64,000 nucleotides of DNA from Kitasatospora xanthocidica (GCF_014656195.1 NZ_BNBY01000002.1:466351-530350), one strand, 5' to 3'; positions 32,345 through 40,883 are shown, counted from the first letter of the stretch. A program made the numbers and translations. Notes: a model not told the origin generated them from the letters alone.

Positions 32345-33121
32345 CTACGGGCGGTAGACGTACGGCGTCGTGGTGCTCAGTCGGGCGAAGCCGAGGCGCT
32401 GGAGGATGGGGCGGCTGTCGTCGCTGGCGTCGACCTGGAGGTACTGGTAGCCGAGGTCGGCGGCGAGGCGGGCGCGGTGGGCGACGAGGGCGCGGTAGAT
32501 GCCGCGGCCGCGCCAGTCGGGGGCGGTGCCGCCGCCCCAGAGGCCGGCGAAGCCGGTGCCGGGGTTGAGTTCCATCCGGGCCGCGGAGACCGGGCGGTCG
32601 CCGGCGAGGGCGACGACCATGGAGAGGGTGTCGCTGCCGTGCCGGAGGTGGTCGAGCATCTGTTCGCGCAGGCCGGGGAGGTCACGGCCGAAGGCCTGGG
32701 TGTGTGCCTCCATCATCAGGTCGACCTCGGCCGGGTCGGTCACCGGGTGCAGCCGGACGCCTTCGGGCAGGACGACCTCGGTGGGCAGGTCGGCGATCCG
32801 GGCGATCATCAGCGCCTCGTCCGGTTCGGGGGTGAACCCGGCCGCGCGCAGCCGGTCCCCGAGGTCGGCGGGGCGGTCGTGGGAGTAGGTCTTCCACTCG
32901 AACTCCAGGCCCAGGCCGGTGAAGTGGCGCACCTGCGCGGCGATCGCCGCGTCCGCCCCGGCCTCGTCCAGGCCGGACCACACCACGCCGTTCCAGCCGG
33001 TCGCCCCGCCCACCTGCCGCACCACCGCGCCGTCGCGCTCGACGTCGGCCGCGGGGCCGTCGGGCCGTGCGCCGCGCCGGACCCGGTCGTCGAACAGGGC
33101 GAGTACCTCGTCATGATCCAT
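32345..33121 (-). CDS. GNAT-family N-acetyltransferase
   Basis: This is a 258-residue two-part acetyltransferase. The C-terminal GNAT core shows GTAPDWRGRGIYRALVAHR, where the acetyl-CoA loop is RGRGIY, and ends with DASDDSRPILQRLGF. The N-terminal 120 residues are a less conserved GNAT-like half. The ATG at 33121 follows GGAG at good spacing. It starts four bases after the merR stop, so the two are an operon. The substrate is unknown; drug or small-amine acetylation is one possibility given the MerR partner. Confidence 0.87.
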   Translation of the reverse strand: MDHDEVLALFDDRVRRGARPDGPAADVERDGAVVRQVGGATGWNGVVWSGLDEAGADAAIAAQVRHFTGLGLEFEWKTYSHDRPADLGDRLRAAGFTPEPDEALMIARIADLPTEVVLPEGVRLHPVTDPAEVDLMMEAHTQAFGRDLPGLREQMLDHLRHGSDTLSMVVALAGDRPVSAARMELNPGTGFAGLWGGGTAPDWRGRGIYRALVAHRARLAADLGYQYLQVDASDDSRPILQRLGFARLSTTTPYVYRP

Positions 33122-33125
33122 CCGC

Positions 33126-33632
33126 TCACTCCAGCACGGCCCGGGAACGGGCGCCACCGAGTTTCCGCCCGGCCGGCTCCGCACGGACGGCCGGCCCGGC
33201 GGAGGAGCGTGCGGACGGCCCGGCGGAGGAGCGTGCGGACGGCCCGGCCGGCTCCCGGCCCGCCAGGATCACCGAGCTCGGCGCCTCCGCCCCCATGATG
33301 GCGTCCAACAGCGCCCGGGCGGCCGCGAGTTCGTCCATCTGCCGGGTGATCCGGGCGCGTTCCGCCGCCAGGCCCGCGAGCAGTTCCGGGCAGGTCGGGC
33401 CGGGCCCGCGGCTTCCGGGCGGCGGCAGACCCGGGAGGATCTCGGCGATCACGGCACTGTTGAGGCCGGCCGCGAGGAGGGTGCGGATGCCGTGGACGGC
33501 GGCCACGTCCGGCTCGCCGTACTCGCGGTAGCCGCTGGGGCGGCGCTCGGGGGTGAGCAGGCCCTGCTCCTCGTAGTAGCGCAGGGCGCGCGGCGTGGCC
33601 CCGGTTCGCCGGGCGAGTTCTCCGATCCGCAT
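33126..33632 (-). CDS. MerR-family transcriptional regulator
   Basis: This is a 168-residue regulator. The DNA-binding head is textbook: MRIGELARRTGATPRALRYY, then EEQGLLTPERRPSGYREYGE. A coiled-coil helix follows (AAERARITRQMDELAAARAL). No Cys cluster for metal or Fe-S sensing is visible, so an organic ligand is likelier. The tail has a short duplicated segment (GPSARSSAGPSARSSAGP) encoded by a 24-bp tandem repeat. It is divergent from an imine-reductase-like gene and precedes the GNAT gene. Confidence 0.9.
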   Translation of the reverse strand: MRIGELARRTGATPRALRYYEEQGLLTPERRPSGYREYGEPDVAAVHGIRTLLAAGLNSAVIAEILPGLPPPGSRGPGPTCPELLAGLAAERARITRQMDELAAARALLDAIMGAEAPSSVILAGREPAGPSARSSAGPSARSSAGPAVRAEPAGRKLGGARSRAVLE

Positions 33633-33663
33633 CGCGGGCACCTCGTTCGGTCGGCCGTCCGCC

Positions 33664-33695
33664 TTGACTCTGCCGTCGGCGTGAAGGTCTAGCGT
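33664..33695 (+). promoter_or_regulatory. MerR-type promoter, likely leaderless, for 33703 gene
   Basis: TTGACT (33664-33669) and TAGCGT (33690-33695) are separated by 20 bases, the long spacing typical of MerR-activated promoters. The spacer carries a partial inverted repeat. The GTG start of the downstream gene lies seven bases after the -10, so the transcript should be leaderless. The divergent MerR starts at 33632. Confidence 0.65.
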
Positions 33696-33702
33696 AACCG
33701 CC

Positions 33703-34599
33703 GTGCCGAACGAACGGTCTTCCTCAACCCCCTCCCCCCGCACCGCCGTTGCCGTACTCGGCCTGGGCCCGATGGGCCGGGCCCTGGTCCGGGCGCTGCG
33801 CGCGGCGGACCATCCGACCACCGTCTGGAACCGCACGCCGGGCCGGGACGCCGAACCGCTCGCCCTCGGCGCGCGACCGGCCGCCACCGCCGCCGGAGCG
33901 GTGGCGGACGCCCCGCTGGTCCTGCTCTGCGTCCGCGACCGGACGGCCGCCCGGGCCGTCCTGGACGCCGCCGGGGAGGCGCTGCGCGGCCGGACGGTCG
34001 TCAACGCCACCTCGATCACGCCCGAGGACGCCCGGGCCGACGCCGTCGAGGCCGGGGCCCGCGGCTACCGCATCCTCGACGCGGCGATCCTCACCCCCAC
34101 CCCGACCATCGGCGGCCCCGGCGGCACCGTCCTGGTCAGCGGCGACGCCGCGGCCTTCGCCGAGCACGAGCACACCCTCCGGGCCCTGGGCACCGTCCGC
34201 CACGTGGGCACCGACCCGGGACGGGCGGCGGCCTTCGACGCGGCCCTGCTCGACCTGTTCTGGACCACCGTGCACGGCTGGGTCCACGCCCTGGCCCTGG
34301 CCCGCGCCGAGGGCATCTCCGGGGCCGAACTCGCCCCGTACGCCCAGGGCCTGCCCCGCATCCTGCCGCCGCTGATCGACGACTTCGCCCGGCGTGCGGA
34401 CGAGCACCGGCACCCGGGCGACCACAGCACCCTGGCCTCCGCCGCGGCCGGACTGGCCCATGTCGCGCACACCGCCCGGTCCCGCGGCCTGGACACCTCC
34501 GTCCTGGACGCCGCACTCGCCCTCACCCGCCGGGCGGTCGACGCGGGGCACGGACCGGACGGGGTGTCCGCCCTGGTGGAACGGCTCTCCGTCCGGTGA
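33703..34599 (+). CDS. NAD(P)-dependent oxidoreductase, imine-reductase / 6PGDH-like
   Basis: This is a 298-residue beta-hydroxyacid dehydrogenase superfamily protein. The Rossmann motif is VLGLGPMGRALV, with NRTPGRD for NADP. A long helical C-terminal half (AAAFDAALLDLFWTTVHGWV, then ALARAEGISGAELAPYA) is more like imine reductases than classical dehydrogenases. No active-site Lys of the dehydrogenase type is obvious. It is divergent from merR, suggesting that MerR controls it. The substrate is unknown. Confidence 0.87.
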   Translation: MPNERSSSTPSPRTAVAVLGLGPMGRALVRALRAADHPTTVWNRTPGRDAEPLALGARPAATAAGAVADAPLVLLCVRDRTAARAVLDAAGEALRGRTVVNATSITPEDARADAVEAGARGYRILDAAILTPTPTIGGPGGTVLVSGDAAAFAEHEHTLRALGTVRHVGTDPGRAAAFDAALLDLFWTTVHGWVHALALARAEGISGAELAPYAQGLPRILPPLIDDFARRADEHRHPGDHSTLASAAAGLAHVAHTARSRGLDTSVLDAALALTRRAVDAGHGPDGVSALVERLSVR

Positions 34600-34659
34600 C
34601 CGGCCTACCGGGCCGGCCCGCCGAGCCGGCCCGTCTCACCGGTACGTCCCACCGGCCCG

Positions 34660-35217
34660 TTACGGCCAGTCCCCGCGCGCGGCGAGGTCCAGGACCAGGG
34701 CGGCGATGTTCCACGCGTCGTCGTCGCCCCGGTGGTGCCGGCCCTCCAGGGGCAGGCCGGCGACGGTCAGGGCCTGGGCCATGCCGGGACGTCGGCGCAG
34801 GCCGTAGGAGGCGGTGAAGACCACCTTCGCGTTGGTGTGGCGGTGGCCGAAGGGGTACTCCGCGCTGGTCTGCCGGCACTGGCGGGTGAACTGGTTGCGG
34901 TCGTAGTCGCCCCAGCTGGCCCACGGGAGCGAGCCGGCCCGGTGCGCGCCCGCCAGAGTCCGGCACGCCTCGGCGAAGGAGAGGCCGCCGTCCACCTCGG
35001 CCTGGGTCAGACCGGTCAGTTCGGTGCAGAACGGGCTCACCTCCGACCGGGCCGGGCGCACCAGCAGCCGGTGCTTGGCGAGGCGTTCACCCGCGCGCAG
35101 GTCGACGACGGTGAGCCCGATCTCGATGATCTCGCTCACCTGGCCGGGCGGCGGCTGCCCCTCCCAGCAGGTCGCTTCGACATCGACCACGTTCAGCAGG
35201 TGCGCGTTGACGTCCAT
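34660..35217 (-). CDS. DEDDh 3'-5' exonuclease-like protein
   Basis: This is a 185-residue RNase T/DnaQ-fold exonuclease. The acidic residues are VVDVEATCW (Asp and Glu), WASWGDYDRNQF (Asp), and HRGDDDAWNIA (His and Asp), making a full DEDDh set. Such stand-alone proteins resemble the ERI-1 type. The ATG at 35217 has no clear ribosome site. Substrate (DNA or RNA) is not deducible. It is separated by 71 bases from the SDR gene. Confidence 0.87.
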   Translation of the reverse strand: MDVNAHLLNVVDVEATCWEGQPPPGQVSEIIEIGLTVVDLRAGERLAKHRLLVRPARSEVSPFCTELTGLTQAEVDGGLSFAEACRTLAGAHRAGSLPWASWGDYDRNQFTRQCRQTSAEYPFGHRHTNAKVVFTASYGLRRRPGMAQALTVAGLPLEGRHHRGDDDAWNIAALVLDLAARGDWP

Positions 35218-35288
35218 GGCGAGCGAGCGTAGGAGCGGCACCCGCCGCCGGTCACCCGGTTTTCGCCGGGCGACCGGTCGGCGCGCCC

Positions 35289-36080
35289 CTACTGCGCCAA
35301 GTACCCGCCGTCGACCGGCAGTACGGTGCCGGTGATGAAGGAGGCCTCGTCGGAGGCCAGGAACAGGACCGCGGCGGCGACCTCGGCCGGCGCGCCGAGG
35401 CGGCCCATCGGGTGGAGCTTCTCGATGGCCGCGAGGTATTCGGGGCCACCGGGTTCGTCGCGCAGCCGGGCGACGCGTTCGGTGGTGATGGTGCCGGGCG
35501 CGACCGCGTTGACCCGGATGCCCCGGTCGGCCCACTCGACGGCGAGGTGCTTGGTGAGGCCGGAGGCGACGAACTTGGCCGGCCCGTACACCGCCTGGCC
35601 GCGCTGGCCGGCCTCGCCGGAGATCGAGGAGAGGCAGACGATGGCGCCGCCGGGCCGCTCCTGGGCGGTCATCGCCCGGATCGCGTACTTGCAGGTGAGG
35701 AACATGCCGCGGCCGTCCACGGCCATCACGCGGTCCCAGTCCTCGGCGGTGGCCTCGGTGATCTCCATCAGCGGGATCACCCCGGCGTTGGCGACCAGGA
35801 CGTCCAGCCGGCCGTGCCGCTCCACGGCCGCCTCGATCATCCGACGGGCGTCCTCGTCGCGGGCCACGTCACCGACCACCGTGCTGACAGCGCCCGGGAG
35901 TTCACCGGCCAGCCGGTCCAGCCCGGCCGCGTCCACATCGGCGGCCACCACCGACGCGCCCTCCCGGACGAACCGCTCGGCGACGGCCCGCCCGATGCCG
36001 CTCGCCGCACCCGTCACCACGCAGGAGCGACCGGCCAGCCGGCCGCCCGCGCGACTCCCCGCCGCGTCCACCGTCACCAT
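35289..36080 (-). CDS. Short-chain dehydrogenase/reductase
   Basis: This is a 263-residue classical SDR. The cofactor loop is TGAASGIG, followed by NAG (VANAGVIPL) and the catalytic Ser in LSSISGEAG with YGPAK. The Asp after the second strand (AADVD) suggests NAD rather than NADP. The ending GTVLPVDGGYLAQ is typical. The ATG at 36080 has a weak site. The substrate is unknown. The 210 bases upstream hold no gene, only a short GACCGTCA direct repeat. Confidence 0.9.
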   Translation of the reverse strand: MVTVDAAGSRAGGRLAGRSCVVTGAASGIGRAVAERFVREGASVVAADVDAAGLDRLAGELPGAVSTVVGDVARDEDARRMIEAAVERHGRLDVLVANAGVIPLMEITEATAEDWDRVMAVDGRGMFLTCKYAIRAMTAQERPGGAIVCLSSISGEAGQRGQAVYGPAKFVASGLTKHLAVEWADRGIRVNAVAPGTITTERVARLRDEPGGPEYLAAIEKLHPMGRLGAPAEVAAAVLFLASDEASFITGTVLPVDGGYLAQ

Positions 36081-36290
36081 GGACGCGACTCTACCCACCG
36101 GACGGCCCGGACACCGGGGTTCCACCGGCCACCCGCGCTCGGCGTGTCGAAGGACGGCTGGCACCCCGGATACGCCGGAGGGAGATCACAACAGCCTTGC
36201 CGCGGAGAGGTGTTGAGGGCTGCTACCGAAAGAACCTCCGCCGCCCGGCCCGGGACGGACCCAGGCGGCGGAGCGCCGGCCGTCAGACCG

Positions 36291-37220
36291 TCAGACCGTC
36301 AGGACGATCTTGCCCCGGAGGTGCCCGAGCTCGCTGATCCGCTGCGCCTCGGCCGCCTCCGCCAGCGGGAACACCCGGTGCAGCGGCAGCCGCAGGGTGC
36401 CGGCCTCGTGCAGGGCGATCGCGGCGGCGTAGGCGTTCTGGTGGTGGAACTCGACGCCGTCGGAGCCGCCGGTGACGCGGATGCCGTACTTCTGCGCGCC
36501 CTCGAAGTCGGCGATGGTCAGGACCCGGCCCGTACTGCCCGTCAGCTCGACGGACAGCGGCAGCACATCGCCCTTCCCGGCCGCGTCCAAGGCCCGGTCC
36601 ACCCCGCCCGGGGCGACGGCCCGCACCCGCTCGGCCAGGCCGTCGCCGTACGTCACGGGGATCGCGCCGAGCTCGCGCAGGTGGTCGTGGTTGGCCTCGC
36701 TCGCGGTGCCGATGACGGTGATCCCGCGGGCCCGGGCGAACTGCAGCAGCACCGTGCCGACCCCGCCCGCGGCGCCGTGGACCAGGAGGGTCTCGCCGGC
36801 CTGCGCGCCCAGCAGCGCCAGCGACCGTTCGGCGGTCTCGGCCGCGACCGGGATCGCCGCGGCCTCCGCCCAGCCCAGCGAGGCCGGCTTGTGGGCGAGC
36901 ATCGCGGCGGGCACCAGGGCGTGCTCGGCGTAGCCGCCGCCCATCACGGCGCCGAACACCTCGTCGCCGGGGGCGAAGCCGCTCACGCCCTCGCCGACCG
37001 CCTCCACCACACCGGCCAGCTCGTAGCCGGGCACGGCGGGGAAGGTGACCGGGAAGATCCCGGCCATCGCACCGCTGCGCACCTTGTGGTCCAGCGGGTT
37101 GACGCCCACGGCGCGGACCGCGACCCGCACCTGGCCGGGCCCGGGGGCGGGCAGCTCGATGTCGATCGGACGCAGCACGTCCGCGCTTCCGTACTCGTGG
37201 AAGGCGATCGCCTTGGTCAT
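36291..37220 (-). CDS. NADP-dependent quinone reductase / zinc-free MDR alcohol dehydrogenase
   Basis: This is a 309-residue MDR-superfamily oxidoreductase. The start KAIAFHEYGSADVLRP and the stretch VNPLDHKVRSG are typical of quinone reductases. The cofactor loop is HGAAGGVGTVLLQFARARG, and no zinc-binding Cys set is present. The ATG at 37220 follows AAGGAG with six bases spacing; longer readings are antisense to the LuxR gene. It is divergent from that regulator, and an inverted repeat lies between them. Confidence 0.9.
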   Translation of the reverse strand: MTKAIAFHEYGSADVLRPIDIELPAPGPGQVRVAVRAVGVNPLDHKVRSGAMAGIFPVTFPAVPGYELAGVVEAVGEGVSGFAPGDEVFGAVMGGGYAEHALVPAAMLAHKPASLGWAEAAAIPVAAETAERSLALLGAQAGETLLVHGAAGGVGTVLLQFARARGITVIGTASEANHDHLRELGAIPVTYGDGLAERVRAVAPGGVDRALDAAGKGDVLPLSVELTGSTGRVLTIADFEGAQKYGIRVTGGSDGVEFHHQNAYAAAIALHEAGTLRLPLHRVFPLAEAAEAQRISELGHLRGKIVLTV

Positions 37221-37302
37221 GGAAGCTCCTTGGGGTTTCTGCGAGTTGGTCTGTCCGTCGGTTCCCATCCTGGACCCGGTGCCAGGGTCGGGGACCAAGC
37301 CT

Positions 37303-37326
37303 TTCGGACGGTTCGACCTGTCCGAA
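37303..37326. promoter_or_regulatory. Inverted repeat operator between quinone reductase and LuxR genes
   Basis: TTCGGAC (37303-37309) and GTCCGAA (37320-37326) form a perfect 7-bp inverted repeat with a 10-base spacer, in the 148-base divergent gap. It is a good candidate site for the LuxR-type regulator. A TAGACT -10 at about 37356 lies just before the luxR ATG, suggesting a leaderless message. Confidence 0.6.
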
Positions 37327-37368
37327 CGGCCAGGTGGGTCCGGTCGTGACCGGACTAGACTCGGCGCC

Positions 37369-38829
37369 ATGGATGGTGCGGACGGCGTGAACGGGACGAG
37401 CGGCGCGGACGAGCGGTGGCAGGAGGCCTGGGGCCGCCCCGAGGACGCGCTGGCGCGGGCCGTCGAGGTGCTGCGCGCGCCACGGCCGGACATCCTGCCC
37501 CGCCTCTCCCGGACGCTCGGCACCCTCGTGCCGCACGTGGCGATCGCCCAGCTCAGCGGCGTCTGCACCTTCTCCCCCACGCACGCCCACGGCCTGCCCG
37601 AACTGACCGAGGGCATCAGCAGCCTGGAGCTGTCCCGGCTGGCCGAGCGGACCACCGCGACCACCTCGGCGGGCCGCCCCTGGCAGGGCGAGGCCGAACT
37701 CGCGGGCCGCACCCGGCCGGTGGTCGTCGTCACCGCCACCCCGAGCGGCACACCGGACGGCGGCACATCAGCCGGCGCCACCCCGGACGGCGGCACCGGA
37801 CCGTCCACCGAAGGACCCGCCACCGGCGGACCGACCACCGGCAACGGCGCCGTCCTCGTCCTCGTCCGGGCGGACGCCGCACCCGTGCCGCCGGGGGCGC
37901 TCGCCGTGCTGCAGCAGCTGTGGGAGCTGGTCATCGCCCACTCCGACCACCGCTCCACCGACGCCGGGCCCAGGAACGCGGCGGCCTCCCGCGTCTCGGC
38001 CAACGCCCGCGCCCGGGCCATCGCCGAGTTCACCGGCACGCACAGCGCGGCGCTCAGCGCGATCCTGGCGCCGCTGCGCTCGGCGGACCTGGACGACGCG
38101 ACGGCCCGCCGCAGCGCCACCGAGCTGGCCGTCACCGCCCTGCTCGACCTGCGCCGGGGCGCCGACCTGGACCGCGCGCTCAGCGAGGAGCCCGCCGACG
38201 CCGCCTTCGCCCGGCTCGCCCGGGAGCTGCGTCCGCTGCTGCGGCACACCCGGGTGCGGCTGGACGCGGCGCCTCCGGCCGAGGCCGCCCGCTCGGTGCC
38301 CGCCGACGCCGCGCACACCGCCCGGGACGCCGTCCGGGCGGCCGTCCTGCTGATGCTGGAACAGGAGAAGCCGGGCCGCCTGCACGTGAGTTGGCAGTTC
38401 ACCGCGGACGACGCGCTACGGGCGGTGGTCCGCGGCGACGGCCTGGGCGTGCTGGCCGTCGACGCCCTCGCCGTCCACCGCACCGCCGACCGCATCGCCG
38501 CGCTCGGCGGGCGCTGCACCGTCGAGGCGGTCCCCGGCTGGGGCACCACGGTGACGGTCGACCTGCCGCTCACCCTCCCCGAGCCCGCCCTCGTCTCCGA
38601 TCCCCTGGCCGGCCTCCAGCCGCGCGAGTCGGAGGTCCTCGACCAGCTCGCCCAGGGCCGGCGCAACCGCGACATCGCCGCGGCGCTGCACATCAGCGAG
38701 TCGACGGTGAAGTTCCACGTCGCCAACATCCTGGCGAAGCTGGGCGTGGCCTCGCGCGGCGAGGCGGCGGCCCTGGCCCACCGCGCCGGGCTGCCGAACG
38801 GGACGGTGGGGCTCCACGTGGCGTCCTGA
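37369..38829 (+). CDS. LuxR-family regulator with degenerate ATPase-like domain
   Basis: This is a 486-residue regulator. The N-terminal 200 residues contain a Gly/Thr/Pro-rich insert (about 125-160). A central helical and kinase-like region (HTARDAVRAAVLLMLEQEKP, then AALGGRCTVEAVPGWGTTVTV) resembles the dimerisation and ATPase parts of a sensor kinase, but a phosphoacceptor His is not obvious. The C-terminal LuxR helix-turn-helix is clear (LQPRESEVLDQLAQGRRNRD, then IAAALHISESTVKFHVANIL). The divergent quinone reductase is the probable target. Confidence 0.85.
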   Translation: MDGADGVNGTSGADERWQEAWGRPEDALARAVEVLRAPRPDILPRLSRTLGTLVPHVAIAQLSGVCTFSPTHAHGLPELTEGISSLELSRLAERTTATTSAGRPWQGEAELAGRTRPVVVVTATPSGTPDGGTSAGATPDGGTGPSTEGPATGGPTTGNGAVLVLVRADAAPVPPGALAVLQQLWELVIAHSDHRSTDAGPRNAAASRVSANARARAIAEFTGTHSAALSAILAPLRSADLDDATARRSATELAVTALLDLRRGADLDRALSEEPADAAFARLARELRPLLRHTRVRLDAAPPAEAARSVPADAAHTARDAVRAAVLLMLEQEKPGRLHVSWQFTADDALRAVVRGDGLGVLAVDALAVHRTADRIAALGGRCTVEAVPGWGTTVTVDLPLTLPEPALVSDPLAGLQPRESEVLDQLAQGRRNRDIAAALHISESTVKFHVANILAKLGVASRGEAAALAHRAGLPNGTVGLHVAS

Positions 38830-38868
38830 GCCCCGAACGCCCCCGCCCTGCCGCCCCGCCGGGCGGCC

Positions 38869-38946
38869 CGGTCGGACAGCGTGGCCGGACGGCGCGGTCG
38901 GGCAGCGTGGCCGGACGGCGCGGTCGGGCAGCGTGGCCGGACGGCG
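38869..38946. repeat. 26-bp tandem repeat, 3 copies, between convergent genes
   Basis: Three near-identical 26-base units that begin CGGTCGG and contain CAGCGTGGCCGGACGGCG lie at 38869-38894, 38895-38920 and 38921-38946, with one base difference. They lie between the luxR stop and the SDR stop. GGCCGG/CCGGAC parts could fold, so a terminator role is possible. Confidence 0.85.
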
Positions 38947-39010
38947 GGGGCGGACCGCGCGGTCGGACCGCGGGGAGCCCCGCGCATCCCGCCGACATCG
39001 CGGACGGAGC

Positions 39011-39730
39011 TCAGCCCAGGGTGACCAGCCGGGCCCCGCCGTCCGCCTCGATGACGGTGCCGGTGAGGTTGCGGTTGGTCGCCGCCAGCACCACCACGTC
39101 CGCGATGTCCTCGGCGGTGGCGACCCGCCGGGCGGGCAGCTGTTCGGCGGCCTGGGCGAAGTAGGCCTTCCGCGCCTCCTCGGGCAGCCCGTTCCACCAG
39201 GGCGTGTCGACCAGCCCCGGGGAGACGCCGTTGACCCGGATCGGCGCCAGCTCCGCCGCGAGCGGCTTGACCAGGGCTTCGACGGCGCCGTTGATCGCCG
39301 CGATGCCGGCTGTGCCGGGGATGCCGGAGCGGGCGGTGGTCGCGCCGAGCAGGGTGATCGACCCGGTGGGCGCGAGGTGCGGCAGGGCGGCCTGGACGGT
39401 GGTGAGGTGTCCCCAGAACTTGGCGTCGAAGGCGCGGCGCAGCATGGCGAGGTCCAGGTCGGCGATCGGGCCGGGGCCCTCGCTGCCGGCGAGCGTGACG
39501 ACCAGCCAGTCGATCCGCCCGATCGACTCGATCACCCCGGCGATCTGCGCCCGGTCGCCGCCGTCGGCCCGGTGGCCGGCGAGCTCCGGGTCGGTGCCGG
39601 CGACGGCTGCCAGCTTCTCCTGGTCGCGGCCGACGACGTGGACGGCGGCGCCGAGGCCGTGCAGCCGGCGCGCGGTGGCCAGCCCGATTCCGGAGGTCCC
39701 GCCGACGACCAGTGCGGTGTGCTTGTTCAC
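39011..39730 (-). CDS. Atypical SDR-family protein lacking the YxxxK motif
   Basis: This is a 239-residue SDR-fold protein. The cofactor loop is intact (VGGTSGIGLATARRL, with GRDQEK favouring NADP). The position of the catalytic Tyr and Lys reads AGIAAINGAVEALVKPLA, so no YxxxK is present. NAG is replaced by LAGSEG. It may bind cofactor without standard catalysis or use another residue. The GTG start at 39730 has GGGGAG ten bases upstream. It is divergent from a TetR gene and probably controlled by it. Confidence 0.83.
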   Translation of the reverse strand: MNKHTALVVGGTSGIGLATARRLHGLGAAVHVVGRDQEKLAAVAGTDPELAGHRADGGDRAQIAGVIESIGRIDWLVVTLAGSEGPGPIADLDLAMLRRAFDAKFWGHLTTVQAALPHLAPTGSITLLGATTARSGIPGTAGIAAINGAVEALVKPLAAELAPIRVNGVSPGLVDTPWWNGLPEEARKAYFAQAAEQLPARRVATAEDIADVVVLAATNRNLTGTVIEADGGARLVTLG

Positions 39731-39778
39731 GAACGCTCATCTCCCCGATGGAAAACTTCCAGGTCCGATGCCGACGGC

Positions 39779-39809
39779 AATTTCGAACCGTGACGTCTCG
39801 TCTCGAATT
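39779..39809. promoter_or_regulatory. Candidate TetR operator
   Basis: AATTTCGA (39779-39786) and TCGAATT (39803-39809) form an imperfect inverted repeat in the 87-base gap between the divergent SDR and tetR genes. TACGGT just after it can act as the tetR -10. Placement suits autorepression. Confidence 0.45.
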
Positions 39810-39817
39810 ACGGTAGC

Positions 39818-40420
39818 GTGCCGACCGTGACCGAGCAACGAGCAGATCTCCCCCGCCCCGGCCGGAAGCGCAGCGAGGAGAGCCGACTGGCGATCCTGAC
39901 CGCCGCCTTCCAGCTCCTCGCCGAGGTCGGCTACGCCGCCCTCACCATCGAGGGCATCGCGACCCGCTCGGGCACCGGGAAGCAGACCATCTACCGCTGG
40001 TGGCCCGCCAAGGCCGACGTCCTGATGGACGCACTGGCCACCAAGGCCGACCTGTACGTGCCGGTGCCCGACACCGGCAGCCACCCGGCCGACCTGCGGG
40101 AGTTCCTGCGCGCCAGCATGGTGCTGGGCCGCCGCCCCGAGGTCGCCGCCGGACTGCGCGCGCTCATGGCGGAGGCGCAGATCGACCCCGCGTTCGGCGA
40201 GCGGTTCCGCGCGTCCTTCCTGCGGCCGCGACGCGACGCGCTCGGCGCCCTGCTCGACCGGGCCAGGCTGCGCGGCGAACTCCCGCCCGGCCTGTCCGTC
40301 GGCACCGCCGTCGACCTGGTCTTCGGCGTCGTCTGGTACCGGCTGCTGGCCACCGGACAGGAGCTCGACGACCTGCTCGTCGAGGAGCTGGTCGGCGTGC
40401 TGACCTACGGTGGCAACTGA
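39818..40420 (+). CDS. TetR-family transcriptional regulator
   Basis: This is a 200-residue regulator. The DNA-binding head has KRSEESRLAILTAAFQLLAE, then GIATRSGTGKQTIYRWWPAK, typical of TetR with the Tyr-Arg-Trp turn. The C-terminal ligand domain is helical, like the TetR_C_11/33 group. GTG at 39818 or 39827 are possible starts. It is divergent from the atypical SDR and 25 bases before the phosphatase gene. Confidence 0.92.
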   Translation: MPTVTEQRADLPRPGRKRSEESRLAILTAAFQLLAEVGYAALTIEGIATRSGTGKQTIYRWWPAKADVLMDALATKADLYVPVPDTGSHPADLREFLRASMVLGRRPEVAAGLRALMAEAQIDPAFGERFRASFLRPRRDALGALLDRARLRGELPPGLSVGTAVDLVFGVVWYRLLATGQELDDLLVEELVGVLTYGGN

Positions 40421-40445
40421 CGACGTCCAATCGGAGAGGGGCGAC

Positions 40446-40883
40446 ATGACCGACCGGCCGACCACCTGGGATCCCGAGACCCCCGGCCTCCTGCGGCTGC
40501 CCTCCGGCCGCCTCCTGCGCGGCCGCGGCCTGAGCCGTCCGCTGCCGCCCGGGCCCCGGCCCGCCTTCGGCCTCTACCTGCTGGGCCGGCCGCCGCAGGA
40601 CATCGAGTGGGAGCACCGCTGGGTGCGCTGGCCCGATTTCCGGCTGCCGGGCGACCGCGCGGACGCGGCCGACGCCTTCCGCGACGCCTGGCAGCGCGCC
40701 ACGACCGAACGCGTCGAGCTCGCCTGCGCGGGCGGGCGCGGACGCACGGGCACGGCGCTCGCCTGCATCGCCGTCCTGGACGGCGTCCCGGCCGCGGAGG
40801 CGGTCGCCTACGTACGGGAGCACTACAGCCGGCACGCCGTCGAGACGCCGTGGCAGCGGAAGTTCGTCGAGCGGCTGGCGTAG
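40446..40883 (+). CDS. Small dual-specificity/tyrosine phosphatase-like protein
   Basis: This is a 145-residue cysteine phosphatase. The P-loop CAGGRGRTGTA fits CxxGxxRT with catalytic Cys and Arg, and a preceding Asp (RWPDFRLP) can be the general acid. The ATG at 40446 follows GGAGAGGGGCGAC at good spacing. The gene starts 25 bases after tetR, so co-transcription is likely. The substrate is unknown. Confidence 0.87.
   Translation: MTDRPTTWDPETPGLLRLPSGRLLRGRGLSRPLPPGPRPAFGLYLLGRPPQDIEWEHRWVRWPDFRLPGDRADAADAFRDAWQRATTERVELACAGGRGRTGTALACIAVLDGVPAAEAVAYVREHYSRHAVETPWQRKFVERLA

Noticed and set aside
36291..39740. Single minus-strand frame of about 1150 codons
   Set aside because: Only its last 309 codons (the quinone reductase from 37220) are real; the rest is antisense to the LuxR-type gene and its composition is Arg/Ala/Ser shadow.
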